The notes: a model not told the origin generated them from the sequence alone. DNA of 64,000 nt from Cenococcum geophilum 1.58 (GCA_001692895.1 KV748290.1:153200-217199), one strand, 5' to 3'. Numbered from the stretch's first letter, positions 46,895 to 58,795 are shown. Numbers and translations are program-made.

Positions 46895-49800
46895 CGCTAA
46901 TAGATAGTAGAGCAACGCGAAACTATATCTTATTAGTAGTAGTTAAGAGAATAGGACTACCTTATAGATAAAAGGAGCAATTTTACCTATTAGTTATAAT
47001 TTTAGGGGATCTAATAACCTATAGAGGAGGGATTATTAATCTTAAAACAGGACCTATTTAGATAACTATTAAAGAAAGATAAATTAAGATGTCTTTTAAT
47101 ATCCTACTATTGGGACAGGACGAGGCAGTATTAGGTATACCTTAGTTATAGGAATATAATCTAAGGATCGATTAGATTATAGGTTAGATTAATATTAGAG
47201 ATACTTAACGCCGCAAAATGTAATAATAAGCTAAGTTGGTATGGTACTAAGTAAGAGCAACCTATAAAGAAATAGAAAAAGGACTAAGTTATATACTAAA
47301 GAGATACTATAAGTATGGCAAAAAACTATAGTCACTGGAAAGTAAAAAGCTATTAGAATATGCAGCATAGGACTATAAGATAAAATTAGAACTAGGAATA
47401 AGTCTAAAGTTCTTTCTAATCTATAAGCTTACTGAAGAAGAAGGAAGAGCGTTAAAAGAGTTTGTCTAGGAAAATCTATAAAAGGGATATATTAGACCAT
47501 CGCAATTATTAGCGGGTTATCCAGTACTATTTATACTAAAGAAAAATGGTAAACTAAGGCTGTGTATTAACTATAGATAGTTAAATAGCATTACTAGGAA
47601 GGATAGGTATCCTTTACCCTTAATTAGCGAAATCTAAGATAAGATAGGTAATGTATAAATCTTTATAAAGATAGATCTGAGATAGGCGTACTATTAGATT
47701 AGAATTAAGGAAGGCGATAAATGGAAGGTAGTATTTAGGTTAAAAGAAGGACTATATAAACTATTAGTTATACAATTTAGGCTTATAAACGCATTAGCAA
47801 CGTTTTAGAAACGTATTAATAATATATTAGGAGAATACTTAGATAAATTTATTATAGTATATCTTAATGATATTATTATCTACTTAATAACTAAGAAAGA
47901 ACACGGGGAATATATTAAATGGGTCTTAAGGAGACTATAAGAAGAATAAATGCTAGTAGCAATTAAGAAATGCGAGTTCTTTACTAAGAAGACCAATTTT
48001 GTTAGATTTATTATTAAACTAGGCTAACTTAGTATAGATCTAAAGAAGATTAAGGCTATAGTAAATTGGTAGGAACTAGAGAACGTTATATAGTTAAGAT
48101 CGTTTTTAGGGTTCTGTAATTACTGTAGAAGGTTTATAGCGTAGTAGTTAAAGGATATTAAGCTATTTACGCGATTAACGAAGAAAGAAGAACTATAGGT
48201 ATAGGGAGAGGAGTAAAGAGAACTCTTTAAGAAAGTTAAAGAGTTGTTTACCTAGGAGCTAGTTCTTAAAATCTATTAACTAGGACTAGAGACGGTTGTA
48301 GAGATAAATGCATTAGACTATATACTAGGGGTGTGCTTTATATAAAGGTATTAAGATGGATGGCACCTAGTAGCATACTATAGTCGGAAGATAATACTAC
48401 TAGAGTTAAATTATAACATCTATAATAAGGAGTTATTAGGTATAGTTGCAGTATTAAAAAAATAGAGGGTATTTTTATAAGGTATAGAGAAACTATTTAT
48501 AGTTAAGACGGATTATAAGAACCTAACAGGATTTCTAATAATAAAGGAACTTAACTAAAGACAGGTTAGATGGGTAGAGATACTTACGGAATACTATTTT
48601 AAGATTTAGTATACTAAGGGTACAGATAATACGCGGGTAGATGCTCTAAGCCGTAAAGCTAAACTATAAAATAAGGAAAAGCCATTGGGGGCTTTATTGC
48701 GAAAAGATATAGACGGATTAATTAGGTACAATTATCCGAAAATCGCAGTAACTTAAGAAGATAATGAATTAGAGAAAGTCTATAAGATACTAGAAAGCTT
48801 TTGGGTATAAAGAATTCTAGAAGTATAGCTAGAAGATCTATAGACGGATATATACAAAAATTAAGAAGTAAAGTACATCCTAAGAAGTATAGCAGAGTAG
48901 TTTATAGAAGACTTTTATAAGGGACTAACTTAAGGATATAATGGGGCTATAGGCTTAGTATTAAAACTCTAGGAGAAATACATTATTAACGGGATCTAAA
49001 GGATAGCTAGAAAAATTATAAAGGAATATCTAGATTGCTAAAGAAATAAACTAACAAGGTATAAGCCGTATAGAGGGCTATAACCTGTTAAAATACTAGA
49101 GAGACTATAGGAGGTTATATTATGGGACTTTATTATTAAGTTGCTAAAATTAAAAAACCCTATTACCAGGCAAGATTATAACGCGATCTTAGTAATAGTG
49201 GATAAGCTTATAAAGTGGGGATACTTTATAGCATATATAGAAGAAATCTTAGTAAAAGATGTCGCTAGAATCTACGTTAAAGAAGTGTTTATAAGATATA
49301 GAGCACTAAGTAAGATTATATCGGATAGAGATCTAAAATTCGTAGTAGTATTTTAGGAAGTGTTCTTAGCGGAGTAAGGAGTTTAAGTAGCAACTTTTAC
49401 TGTATATTATCTACAAACAGATAGTTAAACGGAAAGATTAAACTAGACACTAGAATAATATTTAAGGCATTATATTAATTATATATAAAACAATTAGGTA
49501 TCACTATTATTAGTTATATAGTTTGTATACAATATAACACCTTAAGAAGGAATAGGTATATTACTATTTAAGGCAAATTATAGATATAAGCTAAGAATAT
49601 TATTGTTACTATAGTAAGTAAAGAAAACGAGTAGTATAGCTAAAGAAAGAATAAAGGATTTAATAAATCTTTATGTAGACCTTATAGAGATAGCTAAGGA
49701 AGTATAGCAGAGAATAAAAAAGTACTATAATGCTAAGAGATCTAAGGGACCAGATCTTAAGGAGGGAGATAAAGTGTGGCTACTATACAAAAATTTTAAG

Positions 49801-50180
49801 AGTTAATAACTAAGTAAGAAATTGGACCACGTTAGACTAGGACCTTTTAAAATTACGTAGAGGATTTTACCGGTTATATTTAAGTTAAACCTACTAGCTA
49901 AAATAAAGATCTACCCTATATAGTATATCGCAATACTAGAGCTAGTATATAGGGATATTAAGCCACTGGCCTATAAAGCAGATACGTATAGAGGATAAGA
50001 AGAAGATAAATAGTAAGTTTCGAAGATTATTAATTATAAGGACATTAACGACGAAATATGGTATAAGGTTAAGTAGATAGGCTATACTAAGACTACCTAG
50101 AAGCTACTAGAGAATTTAAAGAATGCTATAGAAAAGGTATAGGAGTATTAGAAGAGATTAGGTTAGGTAGTATTAACAAA
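46895..50180 (+). pseudogene. Gypsy C Pol: protease, RT, RNase H, integrase, chromodomain
   Basis: Protease FKALIDSRATRNYILLVV (DSGA changed to DSRA) is at about 46890, then LLLGQDEAVLGIP. The RT has [20 protein letters not shown] (SQ read from TCG CAA; about 47495) and VYLNDIIIYL (YLDD changed to YLND, about 47858). RNase H has DYILGVCFI*R and YYSRKIILLELNY. Integrase is clearest at 49141-49356: YNAILVIVDKLIKWGYFIAY and ALSKIISDRDLKFV. The C-terminus SKKLDHVRLGPFKIT (about 49820) leads to a chromodomain KDINDEIWYKVKQIGYTKTT (about 50040-50160). Confidence 0.9.
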
Positions 50181-50885
50181 AAAGGATTACTAAAGAATAA
50201 GTTACCTAAGGGGGACCTAAGAAGAGCAGTTACCGAACTACTTAGATCTATTTCCTTCTCTATTAAAGGAGAATCCGTTTTTTTATTACCTAGCTCCTAT
50301 AGACCTTATTTTATAAGTTTCTACTTCTTAAAATAAACCTTCTTACGAACCTTCTTAAGATAAAGCAGATAAGTAAACGCCGTAATTTAAGTATTTAGGG
50401 CCTTTTATTCTGCGTTACGGGAACGTTCTAATTTAGTAAGGGCTTATAACAGTTTACTATCTAGCCGCGTAGTAGTAGATTAAATACGAGACCCTAAGAT
50501 AAATTAATTAGGGAACTAGACGACTATTAAGAGTAATAGGTCGCGTATATTTAGTATTAGAAGTAGAGCGAACGTTATAGGACGAACAAATATTTGCTTT
50601 AGTACACTCTAAGTAAAAGGACGGTTATCGCGAAGATAGGTTTATTAACGCAATATAAACTAACCCCTCTTTTAAATAACGAGAATACGGAGATAGTATA
50701 ATCTTACTAAGAGATAATATTATAGTAATAGTGTGAGCACGACGTTGGGCGTATAAAGAAGAAATTGCTTTAGGTATAATAAGCAATAATATTAACCAAA
50801 TTAATTAGACGGATATTACACCTCTAGTAAATAACTTAGAGATATTTTAAATCTTTAAAGACGAAGATAAAGAGGAGGGAGATGG
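50181..50885 (+). pseudogene. Gypsy C extension after the chromodomain, no known family
   Basis: The pol frame does not stop after the chromodomain. Reading TAG/TAA as Gln, it runs another 230 or so codons: LDLFPSLLKENPFFYYLAPI, FKYLGPFILRYGNVLI, TRRLLRVIGRVYLVLEVERT, ALVHSK*KDGYREDRFINAI, REYGDSIILLRDNIIVIV and WAYKEEIALGIISNNINQ. The last codons (DGVTDALS) run into the LTR. It is mixed hydrophobic/charged and looks folded. Chromodomain gypsy elements usually end at or soon after that domain. Function unknown. Confidence 0.6.
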
Positions 50886-51310
50886 TGTTACGGACGCTTT
50901 AAGTATAATATTATAACTACTTGGAGAAGAGACGGAAGAAGCTAGTTAGTTAATTTAGGCACGGTCTAGGATAGAGCCGATAGAACTATGTAACGAGGAA
51001 TAGTAACTAAAGTTATATAATATGCTACGTATTAAATAAGAGGAATGAAAGAAACTTACGTACCTTATATATAAGACGTATATTACGTATAAGAAGGATT
51101 TTATAGGAGTACGGTTGTGTATTTAAGGACCCTTAGTCTCTACCTAGATAGTTCCTTCTTTATAGTAATTCTTAGAATATAATTGGAGTTAATCTGTTGG
51201 GCAACTACTCTACTAGTTGTTATTACGTTGTTGACTTTTATACTTATATTTCCTACACACCTAGCCCAATAACGAGCCTATCGTAGTTCTTACTATAAGG
51301 TTCCGTTACA
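50886..51310 (+). repeat. Gypsy C 3' LTR
   Basis: It runs TGTTACGGACGCTTTAAG to AGGTTCCGTTACA and is followed by TSD ACTAG. The preceding AAGAGGAGGGAGATGG (50871-50885) is the polypurine tract and is at the same time coding. Confidence 0.95.
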
Positions 51311-51315
51311 ACTAG

Positions 51316-51642
51316 GCTTTATACTAAGTTCGGTTAAAGAGGTTTAATAAGGTTAGCTACCTCTCCTCTTAGTTAACTTAGGGCGTAGTAGAGTTAGTTA
51401 GCTTTAGTTAGGTAATAGTTAGCATTACTAGTTAGCTTATTTCTAAGCTAGCTTAGGAATAATTAGAGTTTTTATTATTTATTAATAAATACTAAGGGGT
51501 TTAGTAGTCGTTCGGATTGTTACGGTATAGTAGTTAGCTTAGGGTAAGTAACTACTGCGGGTTTAGGGCTCGCGTTCCGCGTATTTATCTCTAAGGATAA
51601 TATTTAGTCTTAAGGTCCTAGCGTAGGCATTTTAAGAGTGCG
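51316..51642 (-). pseudogene. Gene D gag, N-terminal middle piece
   Basis: The minus strand reads SERLLNPLVFINK**KL, then L*LFLS*LRNKLTSNANYYL and LYYALS*LRGEVANLIKPL. This is the capsid-like start typical of fungal gypsy gag (F..QLR.KL..N...). It lies between the insertions of gypsy C and gypsy A and is in frame with both neighbouring pieces. Confidence 0.72.
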
Positions 51643-51853
51643 TGTAACGGCGCTATCGCACGTTACCTGCCAAATTCTACCATATTCTGCCAACCTGCGA
51701 TTGGCCCGCCCAAAGCTAGCGCCTTAGCGGCTCACCCTATATATTTGTTTACATCGGTCCTAGCAACCCCTTTTCCTTCTCTTTAGCTTAGTATCTTCAT
51801 AATACAGCATTCGTTCAAGCTTCGGTTTAGAGGCATTTATTTAAGCCGTAATA
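51643..51853 (+). repeat. Gypsy A 5' LTR
   Basis: It runs TGTAACGGCGCTATCG to AAGCCGTAATA (RIP form of GTAACA). It carries TTCTGCC units (CCAAATTCTACCATATTCTG) and GCTAGCGCCTTAGCGGC, the motif also found beside module 2 in copia elements. CCCTATATATTTG may be the TATA region. Confidence 0.94.
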
Positions 51854-52083
51854 TTATACTAAGCTCTCCCTACCTTACCTAGGAAGGCCTTAATAATATC
51901 CCACCCCAAAGAAACTTCGTCTGCAACAACGCATTAACGCGCTATACTTAGATACCAAAACAACTCTACATTACCTGGGAAGGCCTAGATAATATCCCAC
52001 CTTATAAGCCAGATAGGACTAGACCTATACCCCCAGAATTAAAACTAAAGTATACAATACTAATAAACCTTAGGAAGCCAATA

Positions 52084-53250
52084 ATGGCACCTAAAGCAAG
52101 CTCATTTAAGAGAGCTACCTCTATCCAAAAGGAACCTAAGATCTAATTAGGATCAGAAATTAAAGATAATAATAATATTATAGACATACGCGAGCAGATT
52201 TGCGCCCTTGCAGCCAGCTAGGAAGCTGATTATCTTAAAGCGAGAAATACACAAGAGACCCTATAAGAGATCCTAGAAAGCCTTACGGCCCTATAAAATA
52301 GCCCAGCTTCCCCTTTTTAAAGCCCTAGCCAACCTATTCACTTTACTAAATATAATACACCAGGGAGTATAAATATAATAACGAAGCAATTAAAGTCCGT
52401 TAAGCTCCTTAACCCCCTACCACTATCTAACAGGATAGACCCTACCTTTAAGAATTAGAGGATTTAAATACAAGGAAAGCTCTGCGTTAACCATAACCAT
52501 TTCCTTTCTAAAGAAGCCAAAATGCTCTACCTCTTTAGTCGAACCACTAGGGACGCCCAACGGCACCTTTAAGCCAAGTTTAAGGACGACTCCCCTATCC
52601 GATTTATATCTGTTAACAAGATAATACGGCACCTAGCGGCTATCTACGTTAACCCAAACAAAGTACGGGATGCCCGTTATAACTATAATTACCTAATAAT
52701 AAAACTAAACTAACCCTTTGCCAAATTCCAGACTTAATTTCTATACCTTACAGAAGAAGGCCAGGTTCCCCTTAAGAACTACCGATTAGACCTATATAAT
52801 AAGCTAACAATCCGGCTATAAGAAAAGATTGCTGTAACCTTAGATAACCTACTAACCTATAAAAGACTCGCAGCTTATTGCCTATTATTAGACTTAGAAC
52901 TAAAGCGGATCGACGCCCGCCCTAATTAGCAGAAGTAACTCTATAATAATTGGAACTCACTAGCTACACCTACAGGAGCTAGAGTAGGAAGATAAGTTAC
53001 AACTACTCTTATACTAAAGGCGGTTATAACTATATACCAGCGAGCCTCGCCCAACCAGCTACGTACCACGCCATTAACTAGTATTTGCCGTAATACTCTA
53101 ATTAACCCTGCCTTGGCTATATGCTTTAACTGCAATAAGCAAGGTTACTTTGCCTTATCCTACCCGGAGCTAAAGGATATAGGCAATATTAAGGAAATAG
53201 AGGAAGGAGAAATATCCGATAAGTTGGGAAAAGAAGAACCCTAGGGAAAG
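52084..53250 (+). pseudogene. Gypsy A Gag
   Basis: The ATG at 52084 gives MAPKASSFKRATSIQKEPKI. The capsid-like part has LSNRIDPTFKN*RI*I*GKL, KEAKMLYLFSRTTRDA and FLYLTEEGQVPLKNYRLDLY. A zinc-knuckle-like CFNCNK*GYFALSYPE (H and C changed to Tyr) is at about 53130-53170. An acidic tail EIEEGEISDKLGKEE follows. Only a modest number of TAG/TAA stops interrupt it. Confidence 0.85.
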
Positions 53251-53329
53251 ACTCCCCCCTAGGGTACCCTATTGATCTTAAAGAGATTAATCTTAGTTAG
53301 TTAATAGGTAGAAAGCATTTCACGGTTCT

Positions 53330-56300
53330 ATATATAGTATCTTAAAATGGATATAGAGTTAATATAACCGCCCTTATTAACATTAGAGCAAATAGCTTCG
53401 CCTTTATAAATACTACCTATGTAAATAATATTGCTAAGTTTCTAAATGCAGAAGCTATCTAACTAGAGAAGCCTATCTAGGTAAAGGGCTACAATAGCCA
53501 AGCCGGTTAGCCCGTTACCTACGTCTTAAAGTTATATATCGCTCTTAACAGACGACGCTAATATGGTATCCCCTTTTGCATCCTAAACCTAGGGTCCCAT
53601 AATATAATCCTTAGACAAAAATAGATGTCCTATTTTAATATTTAGTTAAATATACAAAAAAGACAGTTTATCTAGCCGGAGGATAGACCAAGGTTGCCTT
53701 TCTTTATTAGGGAAATCTGAACCAACCGTAAGACACTAGCTATAAGGGGTAACCCTACCTACTAGTAGGATGTCCGGGCCTGTAACCTAGCCTTTACCTA
53801 AAAGAACGCCCGCTACGAAACTAGAAAGAACTCCGTGCCAACAAAAATACTCTCCTAAAGCGCTACGTTTAAAAAGGACTTTACATACGGAAGCGGGACA
53901 GATAATAATATAAATAACGTCTAAATCGCACAAATTTAACCGTTATAGAAAAGAACGTATTAATAGGATATAAGGGATAGCCTCCAAAAGATGTAACAGG
54001 AGCTAAAAGGAGTAACGATAACGCTAGTACCCCAGAAGTCCCTAAAGTCACATACGCCCCTATTATCAGTTAACCCCCCTACCATAGACATCGCCGCAAT
54101 TAGCGCTATAGCGTTCCACTTTAATATATACCAAAAGGACAATAAGGTCTTTACAATAAGCCTATATAAGATTAACCAAATTATTAATAATAGAGAGGAA
54201 AGGCCAGATAAGGAAACCGACAAGGAACTAGTTAAACACCTCCTTTTTACCATTTATATAGGCTACAAGGATATATTCTTAAAGGCGGCCTTAGACAAGT
54301 TACCCCCCTACCAGACGTTTAATTATAAGATTTAATTAAAGGCCAATAACTCACTAGGCTATAGCCCCCTCTACTATTAATTAATGGATAAGCTAAAAGC
54401 AATAAAGTAGTACTTAATTAACAACCTAGATAAAGGGTTTATTAAGCCAAGTTAAGCCCCTTTTACTTCCCTTATCCTATTCATAAAAAAGCCTAATAGA
54501 GGCCTTCGTTTTTATATCGACTATTAAAAGCTAAACGCTATTACTTAAAAGGACCGGTATCCTATTCCTTTAATTAATAAGACCCTTATACGTCTAAGCC
54601 AGGCAAAGATCTTTACTAAACTTAATATTCGCTAAGCTTTCCACCAAATTAGGATAGACCTTATATCCGAAGATTTAACAACGTTCCGTACCTACTATAG
54701 TTCCTATAAATATAAAGTTCTTCCTTTTAAACTAATAAACGGACTAGCTACGTACTAAAGGTATATAAATAACATTCTTTTTAATTACCTTAATAAATTC
54801 TATACGGTATACCTAGACGACATTCTTATATACTCAGACGACAAACTTAAGCATTAAGTTTATATTAAGAAGGTCCTAAAAAGGCTACGGAACGCGGGCT
54901 TATAAGTTAATATTAAGAAATGCGAGTTTAGGGTAAAACGTATAAAATACCTTAGGTTTATTATAACTATAAAAGGAATTAAGGTTAACCCTAAGAAGGT
55001 AGAGGCAATCCGTAACTAAAAGCCCCCTCGCATAGTAAAAGGAATCCAGTCCTTTCTTAGTTTTTATAATTTCTACCGCCAGTTTATCCGTGACTACGGA
55101 ATTATGGCAAAACCTCTTATATAACTAACCAGGAAGGACATGCCTTTTGTCTTTAATAATAGCTATATAGAGGCCTTTAAAGAGGTAAAGGATCGGCTTA
55201 TCTCTTCCCCAATCCTTTATTACTATAACCCGGACCTTAAATTAATACTAGAAACAGACGCCTCTAATAGGGTTATAGCGGGAATCCTATTATAGTTATA
55301 TCCAGACGGCGAATAGTACCCTATAGCTTTCTTCTTAAAGATAATAGACTTGGCTAAGTATAACTACAAAGTACACGATAAAGAAATGCTAGCTATTATT
55401 TAATTACTCTCCTAATAGCGCGTAGAGCTTAAAGGTACAAACTCCTAGATTAAGATATATACAGATCACAAAGCCCTAGAGTACTTTATAACTATAAAGC
55501 AGCTTATAGGGCAATAAGCCTAGTAGGCTAAAATACTCTCCTAATTCTTCTTTACGATTATATATTATTCTAGTAAGCAAAACTCTAAGGCTAATACCCT
55601 AACCCGAAGAGAATAAGACATAGGACCCTAGGATAAGCTAAAGACCCAATATTAGACACGCGCCCTCCTCTATCCAGAACAGCTCAACCCGCGGATCCTT
55701 AAGAAGCTAGACTCCTAGTAAAACAAACTAACACCAATAGAGGAGTCCTTAGATAAGCTAATAGGGCTAATTAACCGCCTCCTAACTACAAACCGCACGG
55801 CCGATGCCCTAAGGGCCCTCCGCGAATAAGCCGTAAAAGAAAACCCCGATTTTAAGACGGAGGAAGGATTACTCCTATACCAGGAGCGGCTTATAGTCCC
55901 TAACGTTAATAATCTACGGACTAAACTAATCCGCGAAGCTTATTGCTAAGTCTCTATAGCACACCCTAGCAAGAACAAGACCCATAAAATCATTAACTGC
56001 CACTACTATTAGCCGAGAATGGTTGCGGATATTAATTAATATATATAGAACTGCGAAGACTGCTAGAGAGCTATAATCCCACGGGATAAGACCCTAGGAC
56101 TACTTAAGCCACTCCCAATACTAGAGCGCCCTTAATAGTATATCTTTATAAACTTCTACAAACTACCTAGGGACCGTGACGGATATAATATAGTTATAGT
56201 TATAGTTAACCACTTTAGTAAACGCCCGTTCTTAATTCTATATCACAAAAACATTAATACTAAAGAGGCAGCCCGGCTATATATCCATTATATTTACCAA

Positions 56301-57300
56301 ATCTATAGACCACCAGATACTATTGTGTCCAATTATAGGCTATAGTTTATATCGGCCTTCTGGAATGAGTTTACCTAAATCCTAGGCATTAAGCTAAAGC
56401 TTTCTACGGCTTATTACCCCCAAATAGATAGTTAGACAGAGATTGTAAATTAGTACCTAAACCAGAGGCTTAGGCCCTTTATTAACTATTTCTAGGACAA
56501 CTGGTTTAAATTACTACCCTTAATAGACTACGCGCAAGCAACCCTACCCTACGACTCCATAGGGTTTGCCCCGATTTAGCTAAAAATAAAATACTTACCC
56601 CACATAAGCTTTAACTAGAAAAGGCTAGAAGAACCCTAGACTATACAAAAGAAGCTATCCTATGCTAAGGCCTAATAGTATACCAAACAATTAGAGGAGG
56701 CCTAGACGGTAGCCTACGAGAACCTAAAAAAAGCTTAGAGGTCGATAGAACAGCAAGCAAATAAACACTGTTAAGAGCCCGATTTTGCCCCTGGCGATAT
56801 AGTCTAGGTTATAATAAGAAATTAGAGGACCGAACAACCTAGCCGTAAGCTAGACTACCAGATAGCAGGACTATATAAAGTTCTTAAGAAGATAGGCAAC
56901 TTATATAAGATAAAGCTCCCAGACTTAATTAGGGTTTACCCTATTTTCTTACTAGATAAGTTACGGAAAGCTATAAACAACCTATTATCTAGACAAAAGA
57001 ACGAGCCTCCCCTACTAGTTTAAGTAAACGGTAATAATAAATAGGAGGTTAATAAAATACTAGCCTATAAGATAATATAGGGAGCGCTAAAATACCGTGT
57101 TTAATAAAAGGGCTACAATCCTAACCCAACCTAGTACCCTATGTGGAACTTTATAGGCTGCCCCTAGAAGTTTAAAGAATTCTATAACTAATACCCTAAT
57201 GCGCCTAGACCCCTAAAGTACCTAAATGAATAGATAGAATGCTAGTATAATAAAGATGATAAGTTACCGGAAGAATATAGGGACAAAAACGCCCTAAAGC
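53330..57300 (+). pseudogene. Gypsy A Pol: protease, RT, RNase H, integrase, chromodomain
   Basis: Protease is at about 53360, TALINIRANSFAFINTTYVN (D-T-G changed to N-I-R). The RT has FIKKPNRGLRFYIDY (about 54485), KDRYPIPLINKTLIRLS (about 54550) and YLDDILIYSDD intact (about 54808). RNase H is at about 55230-55600 with LILETDASNRVIAGILL. An integrase HHCC-like region (CHYY*PRM...CEDC*RAI, about 56000-56075) is followed by the core RDGYNIVIVIVNHFSKRPFL and QIYRPPDTIVSNYRL*F. The C-terminus PSRKLDYQIAGLYKV leads to a chromodomain at about 57030-57210. Confidence 0.9.
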
Positions 57301-57376
57301 CCTAATATAGCTGTCTGCCAAATTCTGCTATATTCTGCCGTTTTCTGCTAGTACCGTAAAATTTTAGATGTCCAGG

Positions 57377-57399
57377 AACTTTAACCACCGGTTAAAGTT
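57377..57399. repeat. 23-bp palindrome (module 1) in gypsy A 3' UTR
   Basis: The arms are AACTTTAACC and GGTTAAAGTT around ACC. Flanks GATGTCCAGG and GTCTAATTAGTTAGAT match copia 2. It is preceded by TTCTGCC-type decamers and AGTACCGTAA (57310-57360), which resembles the gypsy B LTR end. Confidence 0.9.
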
Positions 57400-57620
57400 G
57401 TCTAATTAGTTAGATCTATACCAAGACTTTTAGCGGCTACTCTTTCTAGCCTAGTACTTCCACTTAGCCTATAATCGCCCTTTATACTTAGTTAGGACGG
57501 ACTCGTGTCCCCTTTATCTCCTTATCTTATATTTTTGTAATCCTATATTTATAAGCCTAGTGCTACCCTATTTTTTCTAACTAAGCCTAAGGGCAGGCTT
57601 TCTTTTAAAGAGGGGGGTAA

Positions 57621-57831
57621 TGTAACGGCGCTATCGCACGTTACCTGCCAAATTCTGCCATATTCTACCGACCTGCGATTAGCCCGCCTAAAGCTAGCGC
57701 CTTGGCGGCTTACCCTATATATTTATTTACATCGGTCCTAGCGACCCCTTTTCCTTCTCTTTAGCTTAGTATCTTCATAATACAGCATTCGTTCAAGCTT
57801 CGGTTTAGAGGCATTTATTTAAGCCGTAACA
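57621..57831 (+). repeat. Gypsy A 3' LTR
   Basis: It runs TGTAACGGCGCTATCG to AAGCCGTAACA. The purine tract AAAGAGGGGGGTAA lies directly upstream. It is followed by TSD GTGCG. Confidence 0.94.
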
Positions 57832-57836
57832 GTGCG

Positions 57837-58050
57837 GACTTCTTCTTAAAGGTCTTTAATTAATTATTAGTATTATGCTTCTTATTTAGCTTATCGTTAA
57901 TTTAAAGTAGCTTAGTTCTATATAAGGGCGTCTATAAAAGACTTCTATATCTCTACTAATTATTTTTAAAGTATAGATATAATGCCGGCGGCTATTATAG
58001 GGGCTTTAGGTTTGTTTTATATATTAGAGGGTAGTATATAAAGTTAACGC
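57837..58050 (-). pseudogene. Gene D, 5' end
   Basis: The minus strand enters gypsy A's insertion site as LIKDL*EEVRTLKMPT, in frame with 51642 downward. The Gln/Glu/Leu-rich segment suggests a coiled coil before the capsid part. Farther upstream (above about 57900) no frame is convincing and the start is not found. Confidence 0.5.
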
Positions 58051-58345
58051 AATATAGTGTTACAGAGTAAGTATAAGCGATAATAATATATAGCGAAGTA
58101 GATATTATTAAGCTATATATATAAACTATATAATAAGGTTAAGACATTATATAAGGAGAAAAGGTAGAAAAATAGGGAGAAAGGGTATATATTGTTAGTA
58201 TCACAGAGTGAGTATAAGCGGCGATAATATATAGCAAGGTAGATATTATTAAGCTATATATATAAACTATATAAGGAGTCAAGACGTTATATAAGGAAAG
58301 AAGGTAGGGAAACTAGAAGAAAGGGCATATATTATTAACTTAGTT
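58051..58345. repeat. Tandem duplication of about 148 bp
   Basis: Both copies share AGTATAAGCG, GATAATATATAGC, GTAGATATTATTAAGC, TATATATATAAACTATATAA, TTATATAAGGA and GAAAGGG. They may be part of the gypsy G LTR, since the first starts TGTTACAGAG. Confidence 0.8.
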
Positions 58346-58570
58346 ACTTAGTTAATATATATATATAGGGCAGAATAGGGTTTAGGTTATGGTCCTAGCA
58401 GAACTTAGTAAAATTTAGTAAAACTTAGCAGAATATAGCAGAATACCGTAGATTGCCGTTAGATTGCCATTAGATTGCCGTTAAATTACTATTTTGCGGT
58501 TAGTCTTTAATTACTAAGTTAGTAGAAATAGGTGGATATATATAAGGTATTACGGGGGTATCCCATAACA
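58346..58570 (-). repeat. Gypsy G 3' LTR, left end uncertain
   Basis: The inner end is TATCCCATAACA (58570), followed by GTACTCCCCTTTT, the minus-strand purine tract. It contains ten-base TTAGCAGAA units and three ATTGCCGTTAG-type units, like other element ends in the window. A part (GGGCAGA...TTATGGTCCTAGCAGAA) resembles 22092-22125 inside the hAT. Confidence 0.6.
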
Positions 58571-58599
58571 GTACTCCCCTTTTAAACTCAAACTTCTGT

Positions 58600-58795
58600 A
58601 AGATAGGGCTGTAGTAGTTTTAGGTAGAGTTTATAAAAGTCTTCTATAGCTTATATAAGTCCTATAGAGTTAATGGGTTCCCATAAGGGCTTAGTAAAGC
58701 CTCTCCATTTTATAAGGTATATATATAAGCGTTTCCGTTTATTATACTTAATATTATTAATTCTTTTAATAAAGTAAACCTTTAAACCGGAAAAG
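58600..58795 (-). pseudogene. Gypsy G chromodomain fragment
   Basis: The minus strand reads KRINNIKYNKRKRLYIYLIK, then WRGFTKPLWEPINSIGLI and AIEDFYKLYL. This is a clear chromodomain close to a polypurine tract and LTR. Only this last part of the polyprotein remains. Upstream of 58795 the sequence is unrelated. Confidence 0.82.

Larger units (their letters stand above)
43364..51310 (+). mobile_element. Ty3/gypsy element C, full length, 7947 bp
   Basis: It has paired 425-bp LTRs and a perfect TSD ACTAG (43359-43363; 51311-51315). It is inserted in gene D. It is longer than gypsy A or B by about 2 kb because of a large region between the zinc knuckle and protease and an extension after the chromodomain. 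Relatives in the window are C2 (18398) and the fragment 1-297. Confidence 0.95.
51643..57831 (+). mobile_element. Ty3/gypsy element A, full length, 6189 bp
   Basis: It has paired 211-bp LTRs and a perfect TSD GTGCG (51638-51642; 57832-57836). It is inserted in gene D. It is a sister family of gypsy B, with similar Gag, integrase and chromodomain but different LTRs. The RT catalytic YLDD is intact, so it is among the less eroded elements. Confidence 0.95.
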
